The notes beneath the pieces are model-generated. The model was not told the origin of the DNA, did not search any database, and worked only from the letters and a program-made list of their open reading frames with translations. The position numbers and the translations under genes are program-made. From Streptomyces somaliensis DSM 40738 (GTDB lineage: Bacteria; Actinomycetota; Actinomycetes; Streptomycetales; Streptomycetaceae), in assembly GCA_012396115.1 (NCBI GenBank), contig JAAXOU010000019.1, positions 1-35,951 of the forward strand: a stretch of DNA of 35,951 nt. Direction: 5' to 3'. Position 1 is the stretch's first letter. The number at the start of each line of letters is the position of its first letter. Below are positions 26,768 through 35,016 of the stretch, piece by piece.

Positions 26768-28456
26768 TCAGTCGATCACTGGGGGAACGGCGCCGCGCCG
26801 CCGGGCCGCCCATGTCTCTTCGTCTTCCACGAGGAAGTCGGGGCGCTCGGAACCGGGGTGCCCCTCGTCCTTCTGGTCCTTGTCCCGTTGTGAGCGCGGG
26901 GTACCCACGACGCCGTTCACACTCGGCGTGCCCCGACCCGTGGAGCGGGCAGCCGCACCCGGGTTGGCACCGATGACACCACCCGTGGCCGAGCGCGCCG
27001 TCGACGGACGGCCCTGTGCCGTTCCCTGCCCGCCGATGACCGTACCCGTAGGGATGCGGGAACCGCCGGCCCCGCCCGTGGCCGCACGCTGCTGCGGCGT
27101 ACCGCCGACGATGCCCCCGCTCGGCCGCCCGGTGACGGGCGCGGCGCTCCCCGTGCGGCCGGCGCCCGGGGCGCCCGGGGCGCCGGGTCGGCCGACCGTG
27201 TTGTTCGGGTTCTGGCCGCCGATCACTCCTTGGCGCCCGGCGGCGGGCGTGCCGGAAGCGCCGGGCGCACCGGGACGGCCGACCTGGCTCGCTTGGCCGG
27301 GTCCGGCGGTACGTCCCTGACCGGTGCCACTCTGCCCCGCCTGCGGAACCCCGGGGACCCCGGGGCGGCCGAACTGGCTCGTGCTGGGCCTGGTGGTACG
27401 CGAAACGGCAGGCACGGCCGGGCTTCGGCCACCACCCGTGCCACGCCCGGTGCCCGGGAAGCCGGGCACCACGGGCGGTGGTGTGACGGGGCCTCCGGTG
27501 GCCGTGGGGGCGGTCGGCGTGGGTGAGGGCACCGGCGGAGCCGTCGCCGGCGGGGCGGGAGGTGCGATGGTGTCGATCTGCATCGACGGGTCCAGCATTG
27601 TCGGACCCGGAGTGGGGCCAAGCGCGTTGGCGCTCGTGCCGCCTGTGAATCCACCGCTTTCCGCTGGCCGGGAATATCCCCCCTGGGAGTCGCTGCTCTT
27701 CGCAGCGCCCATAGTGGCCTGTCCGGTGCTCTGGGGCGCCTCGTCGGCGTCAAAGCCCAGTGACGGGCGCGGCACCGGGACCTTCAGACGCTCCGGGAAC
27801 TTGGGCGGCTCCTGGGAAGCGAGCGTCGACTCCGACACCGCGTAGAACGACGCCAGGCGGTTCATCTGGTTGATGGCCTCCTGGCGGTCGCGTTCCGCCT
27901 TGAGGGCCTTCTGGTAGTCCTCGTTGTCCGCCGTGCGCTCCGACGGGGGGAAGTCCGTGGGCTTCTTCGGGTCGGGGCGGGTGTCGCGGGGCGGGCGGGC
28001 GCTGCGGACCGAGGCCAGGCCCGTGCTGGCGACCTTCATCTGCGCGCCCACCACGTTGGCGAAGCTCGCCAGGTTGTACGTGTACGCCACGAGGTCGGAG
28101 GCGAAGCGCTGGAACTCCGTACCCGCCTCACCCTTCAGCTCCACCGCCGCGGCGTCCTTCTTCAGGTCGCGCGCCGCGTCGTTGAGGGCCTTGCGGGCGG
28201 CCTCCAGGGCGGTGCCGGCGGCCTCCAGGTCGGACGGGTTGGCCGCTTCGAGGAGGTCCAGCATGGCGTTGAGCGGGGCGTTCTCGAAGTTCGTCTTGCC
28301 GAAGACGCCACCGGGATCCCTGACGCCGAGACCGATGCGGTCGAGCTGCGCCGTGAAGCGCTCCCACTGGTCCGTGGCGGTGAACGCCGTCTGGATCTTC
28401 GACGCTTCCTGGCTCTGCAACTGTTCGGGGGCGAGGTTCTTCTTCTCGGTTCCCAT
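26768..28456 (-). CDS. 562-aa T7SS-associated protein with Gly/Pro-rich repeat tail
   Basis: The N-terminal ~230 residues are helical, with a Trp in TATDQWERFTAQLD, and could form a WXG/PPE-like secretion domain. From about 240 the chain is low-complexity: Pro/Thr/Ala-rich, then repeated GRPGAPG units (FGRPGVPGVP, VGRPGAPGAS, VGRPGAPGAP) and VIGGQ/VIGANP variants, ending in a short acidic stretch (EDEETWAARR). There is no signal peptide, so a T7SS route or cytosolic role is likely. It starts 5 nt after the 145-aa gene and is followed by mycosin 1. I do not recognise a named family. Confidence 0.9.
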   Translation of the reverse strand: MGTEKKNLAPEQLQSQEASKIQTAFTATDQWERFTAQLDRIGLGVRDPGGVFGKTNFENAPLNAMLDLLEAANPSDLEAAGTALEAARKALNDAARDLKKDAAAVELKGEAGTEFQRFASDLVAYTYNLASFANVVGAQMKVASTGLASVRSARPPRDTRPDPKKPTDFPPSERTADNEDYQKALKAERDRQEAINQMNRLASFYAVSESTLASQEPPKFPERLKVPVPRPSLGFDADEAPQSTGQATMGAAKSSDSQGGYSRPAESGGFTGGTSANALGPTPGPTMLDPSMQIDTIAPPAPPATAPPVPSPTPTAPTATGGPVTPPPVVPGFPGTGRGTGGGRSPAVPAVSRTTRPSTSQFGRPGVPGVPQAGQSGTGQGRTAGPGQASQVGRPGAPGASGTPAAGRQGVIGGQNPNNTVGRPGAPGAPGAGRTGSAAPVTGRPSGGIVGGTPQQRAATGGAGGSRIPTGTVIGGQGTAQGRPSTARSATGGVIGANPGAAARSTGRGTPSVNGVVGTPRSQRDKDQKDEGHPGSERPDFLVEDEETWAARRRGAVPPVID

Positions 28457-28461
28457 CGGTG

Positions 28462-28899
28462 TTACCCCAGGTCCTCTTTGCCGGTCTGGATGCCGTGGTC
28501 CGGCTTGTCGGTCTTCTGGTCCGCCTTCTCGTCGTGCTTCTCGCGCTCCTTCACCGCCGCCTCCAGACGGTCGTCGATGGCGTGGAAGCGGCGGCGCGTG
28601 TCCTCGTCGACGTTGTCGAAGCCGACGTCGGCGGCGCGGACGCCGAGGCGCAGGAGCTCCATCTGGTCGGCCAGGAGCTTGGAGAGGGACACCAGTTCCT
28701 TGTGGACGCGGGCGTACTGCTTGAAGAAGCCGTCCGCTTCCGCGAAGGGCAGGCCGGTGCCGCTGAAGGCGCCGCGCTCGATGGTGTGCTCGGCGACCTT
28801 CTTGCTGCTCCCGGGCCCGCTCTCGAAGTCCGTCAGCAGTGCGTCGATCTTGGACTGGAAGCTCCGTAGCGCGCCTGCGCCGCGCTCGAGATCGCCCAT
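28462..28899 (-). CDS. 145-aa helical T7SS-associated protein
   Basis: ATG 28897-28899 (MGDLERGAGALRSFQSKIDA) is chosen, with GGGGAGG and AGGACC upstream; the frame extends further upstream without conserved sequence. The protein is strongly helical and highly charged, with a lysine/aspartate-rich C-terminal tail (KEREKHDEKADQKTDK), and has no membrane span. It is encoded first in the minus-strand esx group and separated by 5 nt from the 562-aa gene, so the two are probably co-translated. It may be a WXG-like partner. No named family is recognised. Confidence 0.85.
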   Translation of the reverse strand: MGDLERGAGALRSFQSKIDALLTDFESGPGSSKKVAEHTIERGAFSGTGLPFAEADGFFKQYARVHKELVSLSKLLADQMELLRLGVRAADVGFDNVDEDTRRRFHAIDDRLEAAVKEREKHDEKADQKTDKPDHGIQTGKEDLG

Positions 28900-29059
28900 G
28901 GTCCTCGTCCCTCCCCGTTGTTCCAGCGGTCCTGCACTGCGATCAGGTCCTTGGGTCATTCACCGATCGCACGTCCGCCACTCTATCCAGTGCCTCTGAC
29001 AGTCCCAAGTGCCTTACCCGCCGGGCGCCTTCCGGGACGACGGTGGTGGAGGTCCCTCC

Positions 29060-29083
29060 GGTTGCGCGCCGTCGCGCGCAACC
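29060..29083 (-). terminator. Terminator after mycosin 2
   Basis: GGTTGCGCGC (29060-29069) and GCGCGCAACC (29074-29083) form a perfect 10-bp stem, 2 nt past the mycosin 2 stop codon. A smaller GGAGG/CCTCC repeat follows on the minus strand. The promoter for the 145-aa gene should lie in the remaining gap to 28900, but I cannot place it. Confidence 0.75.
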
Positions 29084-29085
29084 GT

Positions 29086-30345
29086 TCACCCGTTCGCGGG
29101 GCGCGTCGCCGTACGGCTCCGTCGGCGGGCGTCGCGGAGGGCGATCGCGGTGCCGGCGATGGCGGCGACGAGGACGCCGCCGCCCACGACGACGTACGTC
29201 GCGAGGCGGGCGTCGCGTTGTTCGGGTGTCTCGCCCAGGTGGAGCTCGGCCGGTGTCGGCGGTTCCGCGTTGACGACGCCCTCGCGGGCGACCGGGGCCT
29301 CGACGGGCCGGTCGTCCTCCGTCAGCGCCCGGACCGGGTCCACGACGCCCCACCCGACGAGCCGGTCGTGGCCGGCGATCGAGCGCTCGGCGGTCTGCTG
29401 GATCTGGGCGACGATCTGCTTGGGCGTCCAGTCCTTGTGCTTGGCCTTGATGAGGGCGGCGATCCCGGCGACGTAGGGGGCGGAGAAGCTGGTGCCGTTG
29501 TCGGCGCAGTGGCCGCCGCCCGGCACCGTTGTGATCATGTCCACACCGGGTGCGGCCACACCGACGAAGTCGCCGGACTGGGAGAAGGAGGCGCGTTCGT
29601 TGTTGCGGTCGGAGGCGGCGACGGCGAGGACGCCCTCGTACGAGGCGGGGTAGGTCGGTTTCACGTTGCCGTCGACGCCGTCGTTGCCCGCGGAGGCGAC
29701 GACCACGATCCCCGCGTCCAGGGCCTTCTGGACGGCCGCCTTCAGCAGCGGGGTCGGCTCGACGGCGTTCGCCGTGTCCTGGGAGATGTTGATGACGTGG
29801 GCCTTCTCGTCGATGGCGTGCAGGATGGCCGTCGCCAGCGTTCCGGCCGTGCCGTTGCCGTCCGCGTCGTTCTGCTGGATGGGGATGATCGTGGCGTCCG
29901 GGGCGAGGCCGACGAAGCCGGTGCCCTTCATGGGGCGTGCGGCGATGATGCCGGCGACCTTGGTGCCGTGGCCGACCGTGTCGGTGGTGCCGTCCTCCTT
30001 GCCGCGTTCGACCTTGTTGCCGTGTTCGTCCTCGGCGTCCTTCGGGATGAGGTTGATTCCGCTCCCCACGTCGACGGCGGGCTTCAGCTGCGGGTGCCTG
30101 ACGTCGACGCCGGTGTCGATGACGGCGACGCGGACGCCCTTGCCGGTGGACTGCTTCCACAGTTCGTCGAGGAGGACCCGCTGGAGGGCCCAGGGGCGGC
30201 CTTCGTAGGGCTTGCTGGGGTAGGTGCACTGGCCGGGGGCCTCCGCCGCGGCCGGCGGGGCGGGCAGGGCGACCCCGAGGAACGCCGTCGCCGCCAGGGC
30301 CGCCGCCCGCCTCCGGTTCGCCCGTCGCCCGTTCGTGGACTGCAT
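29086..30345 (-). CDS. Mycosin-type subtilisin protease (second copy)
   Basis: This 419-aa membrane-anchored serine protease is encoded directly after eccB. It has an Arg-rich signal peptide (1-34), catalytic D77 (VAVIDTG), H126 (GHGTKVAGI) and S286 (NGTSFSAP), oxyanion N221, and C40/C280, which could form a disulfide to the N-terminal extension. A C-terminal span is at ~383-403, followed by a basic tail. ATG 30343-30345 is preceded by GGGGGC. It differs substantially from mycosin 1 (25503), so the two are ancient paralogues. It starts 17 nt after the eccB stop. Confidence 0.94.
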   Translation of the reverse strand: MQSTNGRRANRRRAAALAATAFLGVALPAPPAAAEAPGQCTYPSKPYEGRPWALQRVLLDELWKQSTGKGVRVAVIDTGVDVRHPQLKPAVDVGSGINLIPKDAEDEHGNKVERGKEDGTTDTVGHGTKVAGIIAARPMKGTGFVGLAPDATIIPIQQNDADGNGTAGTLATAILHAIDEKAHVINISQDTANAVEPTPLLKAAVQKALDAGIVVVASAGNDGVDGNVKPTYPASYEGVLAVAASDRNNERASFSQSGDFVGVAAPGVDMITTVPGGGHCADNGTSFSAPYVAGIAALIKAKHKDWTPKQIVAQIQQTAERSIAGHDRLVGWGVVDPVRALTEDDRPVEAPVAREGVVNAEPPTPAELHLGETPEQRDARLATYVVVGGGVLVAAIAGTAIALRDARRRSRTATRPANG

Positions 30346-30362
30346 CGTGTACGCCCCCGTCC

Positions 30363-31892
30363 TCACGAGCCCTGCGGCTGCCGTGCCGCGGCCGTCGACA
30401 GGCGCGGGCCGGTCGGCAGGAACGCCGACCAGGCGGCCGGGACGGGCCGCGGGTCCACGTCCTTGTAGCCGAGCCTGTTCTGGGCCTGCTGCGCCTCCAG
30501 GAGGCGCGCCTTCTTCTCCTCCGCGGAGCCGGAGGAGCCGATGCCGGAGTCGTCGGCCGGATTGTCGCCGTTGGACTGCATCGCGTACCGCAGACCGGTG
30601 TCGGTGACGAGGAACAGGAAGCCGGCGTCGGTGCGCGAGCCGGTGAACTGGCGGAAGAGCAGGCCGGTGCCGGGGGTGACGTACGCGCTGCTGGAGCCGG
30701 TCGGGAGCGGTGCCGGGAAGTCCTCGCCGGCCCAGGTGCTGAGGGTGGTGGAGCCGTCGTCCTCGTCGACCTCGCGCAGCACGTTGCAGACGGTGTTGCG
30801 GCTGCCCTCGCCGGTGTTCGCGGAGTTGACGGGCCTCGGGGCGTGCTGGGGCCACTTCTTGTCGCGGCCGAACGCCTCGCCCGGTTGGAAGGCGGCGGCG
30901 CTGACGGAGGTGGCCTGGCCGTTCTGGCCGAGCCTGATCAGTTCGCGGCTGTTCAGCAGCAGTTTGGCGGTGAAGTCGGAGACGGGGGCGACCCTGCCCC
31001 GCAGGACGACGTACTGCTGCTTCCTGGTGCCGTCGGTGGCGGTGAGGACCATGCCGACCTTGTTGACGTCGGGGTCCAGCCCGGGGACGCCGGCGGGGGA
31101 GCCCGGCTCGCCGTCGACGGTGGGGAAGGTGATCTCGTCGCCCTTGTGGAGGGTGTCCAGCCAGCCGGCGGAGACGCGCTGCGGTGTGCGGCCCTGGCCG
31201 ACGAGCTGGCGCAGCAGCAGTTCGTTCTTCTCGACCGGGTACGCGGTGCCGCCGGCGTCCACGACGTACCGGGTGCGGTCGGGGGCGGGGCCCTCGACGT
31301 ACAGGAGGTCGCCGCCGCCCAGCCGGCCCGCGCCCTCGGTCTTGGCCTTCTCCCGGTCGGCGAGGACGAACGCCGCCTTCTGGATGGCGCGGCCGCCTTC
31401 GACGGGGCGCTCGCACACGGCCCAGCGCTTGGCCGCGCCGGCCTCCTTGGCGTCGGGGAGGCGGTCGGGCGCGTACGGGATGCCGAGGGTGGCGCCGTGC
31501 CGGATCTTCCCGCTGTCGAGCACGGACTCGTCGACCTTGATGACCGTCCCCTTGTCGGGGTTGAGGAGGAGTTTCGCGGAGGCCATGTTGAGGACCGGGT
31601 GGAGCTGCTTCGTCCCGTTGGTCTGCAGGACGACGTAGCGCGTCGTCGACTTGCTGGCGATGATGACGTTCTCGCCGTGCGCGTCCCAGTTCTTCGGGGC
31701 CACCGGGCGGAACATCCCCCAGGCGCCGGACGCGGCGAGCACCACGACGCCCACGATGATCCCGGGCAGCACCCCGCGCAGCGGGCGGGGGGCGCTCTCC
31801 TCGGAGCCGGTGGAGTTGGGCTGGACGAATTGGGCGACCAGTCTCCGTTTCGCGAAGGTGTAGGCGTTGAGTTCGTCCCGACGCGATGCCAT
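30363..31892 (-). CDS. eccB: T7SS membrane protein EccB
   Basis: EccB is a single-span core subunit with a large periplasmic-side (outer) domain built from R1-R4 repeats. The 509-aa protein has an N-terminal cytoplasmic segment (MASRRDELNAYTFAKRRL), one transmembrane span (40-62) and a long extracellular domain with two cysteines (RWAVCERP and RNTVCNVL) that are conserved in the family and pair in known structures. The ATG at 31890-31892 has GAGAGGGA about 10 nt upstream. It is divergent from eccE and followed by mycosin 2. Confidence 0.94.
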   Translation of the reverse strand: MASRRDELNAYTFAKRRLVAQFVQPNSTGSEESAPRPLRGVLPGIIVGVVVLAASGAWGMFRPVAPKNWDAHGENVIIASKSTTRYVVLQTNGTKQLHPVLNMASAKLLLNPDKGTVIKVDESVLDSGKIRHGATLGIPYAPDRLPDAKEAGAAKRWAVCERPVEGGRAIQKAAFVLADREKAKTEGAGRLGGGDLLYVEGPAPDRTRYVVDAGGTAYPVEKNELLLRQLVGQGRTPQRVSAGWLDTLHKGDEITFPTVDGEPGSPAGVPGLDPDVNKVGMVLTATDGTRKQQYVVLRGRVAPVSDFTAKLLLNSRELIRLGQNGQATSVSAAAFQPGEAFGRDKKWPQHAPRPVNSANTGEGSRNTVCNVLREVDEDDGSTTLSTWAGEDFPAPLPTGSSSAYVTPGTGLLFRQFTGSRTDAGFLFLVTDTGLRYAMQSNGDNPADDSGIGSSGSAEEKKARLLEAQQAQNRLGYKDVDPRPVPAAWSAFLPTGPRLSTAAARQPQGS

Positions 31893-32073
31893 GTGTGCGC
31901 TGTCCCTCTCCCCGCTGGGCAGCCGTGTCCCCTGGTGTCCGGTGACGCCGGCCGTCGTAACCGCCCCCCTACTATGCCTGCTGGCGGCCGCGGCCTTCCG
32001 CTCAGGTAGGGTGATCGCCCGGTCAACGGCCGTGTGGATTCGGCTTTTACGGACACGAGGGGGCATCGCGGCG
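31893..32073. promoter_or_regulatory. Divergent eccB / eccE control region
   Basis: This 181-nt gap must hold promoters for eccB (minus) and eccE (plus). -10-like hexamers are TAGGGT on the plus strand (in GCTCAGGTAGGGTGATC) and CATAGT on the minus strand (in GGCATAGTAGGGG). I see no convincing -35 or operator palindrome. Confidence 0.35.
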
Positions 32074-33447
32074 ATGGGTACGGCGACGCGCGCGCGCACG
32101 AGGCGGTCCGGCGGAGGACGCCCGGCCCGTTCCCGCCGGCAGCGCGGCAGCGACCACCGGGCCGGCGGGCCCCGTTCCGCTCCGGCCCCCGGGGCCGCTC
32201 CCGCCCCGGTCCCCGGGGCCTCCGTCACCCCGCGCCCGCTGTCGCGGGTCGGCCGGGTGGGGCCCTTCCAACTGCGTCAGCTGGTCCTGGTCGAGCTGGC
32301 CCTGGCGCTGGCCGCGGTCGGGGTCGCGCTGCAGGGCCTGTGGCTGGTCCCGACGCTGTCCGTCGCCGTGGTGCTCGTGCTGCTCGCCGTGGTGCGGCGG
32401 CGCGGCCAGGCCCTGCAGGACTGGTCGTCGACGGCGCTGGCCCTGCGCGCCCGCCGCCGGGCGGCCGCGCCCGCCGCCGTGGACGTCGACCCGTCACTGG
32501 CGCCGATCGTGGAGGGGCTGCCGGGGTTCCGGCCGTTCCCGTACGTCGACCGCAAGCGGCGCACCGTCGGCATGCTCGGCGACGGCACGTTCCTGACGGC
32601 GGTCGTGCGCGTCGAGGCCGGCGGTGCCGCGCCGAGGCCCGCGTTCGGCGCGCGGACGCTCCCGCTGTCCCTGCTCGGCGGGGCGCTGGAGGTCGACGAC
32701 ATCGTGCTGGAGTCGGTGCAGCTGGTGCAGCAGGTGCGTTCCGCGCCGGCGCCGCACCTGCCGCAGCAGGCGGTGGCCCGGCTCTCGTACGCGCCGCTGC
32801 AGCAGCGCACCGGGGCGCCCGCGCTGCGGATGACGTGGGTGGCGCTGAAACTGGACCCGGAGCGCTGCCGGGAGGCCATCGAGGCGCGCGGCGGCGGCGT
32901 CGGGGGTGCCCAGCGGTGCCTGGTGCGCGCGGCGGACCACGTGGCGAGCCGGATCACGGGCGCCGGGTTCGAGGCCGTCGTGCTCGACCAGGAGGAGCTG
33001 AACTCCACGATGGCGACCGCGGCGTGCGCGAGCCCGCGGCTGGCCGCCCGTGCGCACCGCCCGGACGCCACGCCGCAGCGCCGGACGGTGGAGACGGCGC
33101 GGGTGTGGCGGTGCGACGACCGCTGGCACACGACGTACGCGGTGGGCCGCTGGCCGGCCCTGGCGGGCGGCGGCGAGGGCTCGCCCCTGGCGAGGCTGGT
33201 GTCGCTGCTGACGGCGACGCCCGCGTACGCGACGACGTTCGGCCTCACGATGCGGCGCGGTTCGCGCCGGGACACCGTGGACGTGGCCGGGTACGTGCGG
33301 ATCACCGGTGGCTCGGACGGCGAGCTCATCGGGGTGCGGCGGGCGCTGGAGCAGGCCGCCCGGTCGGCGAGGGTCGGCCTGGCGCGGCTGGACCGGGAGC
33401 AGCTTCCCGGTGTGCTGGCGACGCTGCCGCTGGGAGGGGCGCAGTGA
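32074..33447 (+). CDS. eccE: T7SS protein EccE
   Basis: EccE is a peripheral membrane subunit of the T7SS complex. The 457-aa protein starts at ATG 32074 after GAGGGGG; an in-frame upstream extension is open but has no conserved sequence. A basic, Ala/Pro-rich N-terminus (1-70) precedes two hydrophobic spans (about 76-115), then a long alpha/beta cytoplasmic domain with FRPFPYVDRKRRTVGMLGDG and a C-terminal block (VRITGGSDGELIGVRRALEQ). I assign EccE by span pattern and position next to eccB/mycP. The stop overlaps the next gene. Confidence 0.85.
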   Translation: MGTATRARTRRSGGGRPARSRRQRGSDHRAGGPRSAPAPGAAPAPVPGASVTPRPLSRVGRVGPFQLRQLVLVELALALAAVGVALQGLWLVPTLSVAVVLVLLAVVRRRGQALQDWSSTALALRARRRAAAPAAVDVDPSLAPIVEGLPGFRPFPYVDRKRRTVGMLGDGTFLTAVVRVEAGGAAPRPAFGARTLPLSLLGGALEVDDIVLESVQLVQQVRSAPAPHLPQQAVARLSYAPLQQRTGAPALRMTWVALKLDPERCREAIEARGGGVGGAQRCLVRAADHVASRITGAGFEAVVLDQEELNSTMATAACASPRLAARAHRPDATPQRRTVETARVWRCDDRWHTTYAVGRWPALAGGGEGSPLARLVSLLTATPAYATTFGLTMRRGSRRDTVDVAGYVRITGGSDGELIGVRRALEQAARSARVGLARLDREQLPGVLATLPLGGAQ

Positions 33448-34163
33448 TGTTCGGAACACGGTCGGCCCGCGCCCCGCGCGGACTGTTCGGCCCGCGCCAC
33501 GCGGGTCACAGCGTCGCCGCGGACGGCATGGGCGCCCTGTCCCTGCCGGTGGGCGACGACGGCGTGGTCATCGGGGACGACGCGGAGGGCAGTCCGCGCA
33601 TCGTGGGCTTCCACCGCTCCACCCCGTACGACGTGCTGCTCATCGGCGGCCTGTGGACGGCGCAGGTGCTGGCGCTGCGCGCGGCGGGCACCGGCGCCCG
33701 GGTCGCGGTCGAGACGGGCCGCGCGCAGGCCTGGACGGCGCTGGCGCACGCGGCCGGCGCGGGCCTGGAGTGCGTCACGCTGCACGACGTGGGCCGGGTG
33801 CCGCCGATGGGCGCCACGGTGGGCAGTCCGGTCGTGGTCGTCCGGGACTGCGGCATGAGGCCGCCGCGCGGGCGGGTCGTGTCGTCGCCGTGGCAGTCGG
33901 TGCTGACGCTGCTGCCGTACCTGAGTCCGGTCGCGCCCAGGCTGATGCGCGCCGCGACGCTCGTGGGGGTGCAGCGGGTCTCCCCGCAGGAGGCGGAGCA
34001 GATCGGCCGGATCCTGGGGCTGGCGCGGGCCGAGTACGAGGCACTGCCGACGCTCGCGGACGGCGTGACGCTGTGGTGCGCGGGGCGGGAGCGGCACTGG
34101 GTGATGACCAGCGGCACCGACGCCGAGACGGGGCTGCTCGGAGCGGCCCGGCGGATGGACTGA
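33447..34163 (+). CDS. T7SS-locus protein downstream of eccE
   Basis: This 238-aa protein starts at ATG 33447 (overlapping the eccE TGA) or GTG 33444, one codon earlier; either way it is translationally coupled to eccE. It has no signal peptide and no clear membrane span. The sequence shows an alpha/beta pattern (YDVLLIGGLWTAQVLALRAA, VAVETGRAQAWTALAHAAG), and a Trp-containing C-terminus. I do not recognise a family. Its position suggests an accessory of the EccE unit. Confidence 0.85.
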   Translation: MFGTRSARAPRGLFGPRHAGHSVAADGMGALSLPVGDDGVVIGDDAEGSPRIVGFHRSTPYDVLLIGGLWTAQVLALRAAGTGARVAVETGRAQAWTALAHAAGAGLECVTLHDVGRVPPMGATVGSPVVVVRDCGMRPPRGRVVSSPWQSVLTLLPYLSPVAPRLMRAATLVGVQRVSPQEAEQIGRILGLARAEYEALPTLADGVTLWCAGRERHWVMTSGTDAETGLLGAARRMD

Positions 34164-34342
34164 GGCCGCCGAGGAGGACCGGTCGGGGAAGTTCCGGACG
34201 GTTTGTCAAGCGGCCCCGGTCCCGCGGCGTGCACGGCCCTAAGATGCCGGGGAGGCGACGCGGGCCGCGGCCGCCGCCGCGGTCGACCGGGCGGGCCCGT
34301 GGGGGCACGTCCGTCCCAGCCGGTACCGAAAGGACTCAAGCG

Positions 34343-34576
34343 ATGGGCAGCGCACAGGAGAAGGACGAGTTGTACGCCCTCGACATCTCCGGGGTGGAGT
34401 GGCACGGCGCCCCGGGCACCAGCCCGGACGAGGAGCGCGTCGAGATCGCCCACCTGCCCGGCGGCGCGGTCGCCATGCGGTCGTCGCTGGATCCGGACAC
34501 GGTCCTGCGCTACACGGAGGCGGAGTGGCGGGCGTTCGTCCTGGGCGCACGCGACGGGGAGTTCGACCTGAAGTGA
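34343..34576 (+). CDS. DUF397-like small protein
   Basis: This 77-aa protein ends EWRAFVLGARDGEFDLK after VEIAHLPGGAVAMRSSLDPD, the recognisable DUF397 pattern. DUF397 proteins are abundant in Streptomyces and usually sit beside XRE regulators; some act as small antitoxin-like or signalling partners. No XRE gene is visible within the window. ATG 34343 is preceded by AAAGGA 9 nt upstream. The 179-nt gap before it contains TAAGAT (34240-34245) without a good -35. Confidence 0.85.
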   Translation: MGSAQEKDELYALDISGVEWHGAPGTSPDEERVEIAHLPGGAVAMRSSLDPDTVLRYTEAEWRAFVLGARDGEFDLK

Positions 34577-34593
34577 GCCGCCGGTACGGCGGT

Positions 34594-34644
34594 GGCGGCG
34601 GGCCCCGCCCGCCCGGGACCTTCCGGGCGGCGGGGCCCGCCGGC
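34594..34644 (+). terminator. Terminator after the DUF397-like gene
   Basis: GGCGGGCCCCGCCCGCCCGG from 34597 pairs with the opposite arm ending at 34641 over ~19 bp with a single bulge and a short ACCTT loop. It lies about 20 nt after the stop and closes the eccE transcription unit. Confidence 0.8.
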
Positions 34645-34859
34645 GTGTGCGGGGGTGCCGCCGCGCGGGAGGGGCGCCGCCGGCACCCGGTCCGGGTTCC
34701 CGTCACCGGCGGGAGGTCCGGGTCCGCGGAATTGTGAGAGCCCGTCAATACGTCGGCCCTTGCGGTCGTTTGACCCGTTTCGCCTTCACGTTGGGCTTCC
34801 GCTCCGTCACGCGCTGGTGAGATCCGCCGTCCCCGGAGGGCCCTTGTGGCCCGACGGGC

Positions 34860-34890
34860 CTGACACCCGGGTGCCGTCGGCGATTAGGGT
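34860..34890 (+). promoter_or_regulatory. Candidate promoter of the long right-edge gene
   Basis: CTGACA (34860-34865), a 19-nt spacer and TAGGGT (34885-34890) resemble a Streptomyces housekeeping promoter, 127 nt before the GTG start. The rest of the 34645-35016 gap shows no gene that I can support. The minus-strand open frames there lack a family match. Confidence 0.45.
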
Positions 34891-35016
34891 GGGAAGGGCC
34901 GGCCATGACCCCGCGCGGGCGTGCGGTGCGCGCCGGGGGAGCCGGGCCGCGGACGACAGGAACGGTCGCCCACACCCACGACGGCACAAGGGTGCTCGAC
35001 CACACCAGGAGGCAAA

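Noticed and set aside
26900..27500. The repeated GRPGAPG DNA considered as a tandem repeat or CRISPR-like array.
   Set aside because: Repeats are irregular and fully explained by codons of one protein; there are no unique spacers of constant length.
30346..31416. Upstream extension of mycosin 2 through eccB (open to 31416).
   Set aside because: It is eccB in another frame. The signal peptide and ribosome-binding context place the start at 30345.
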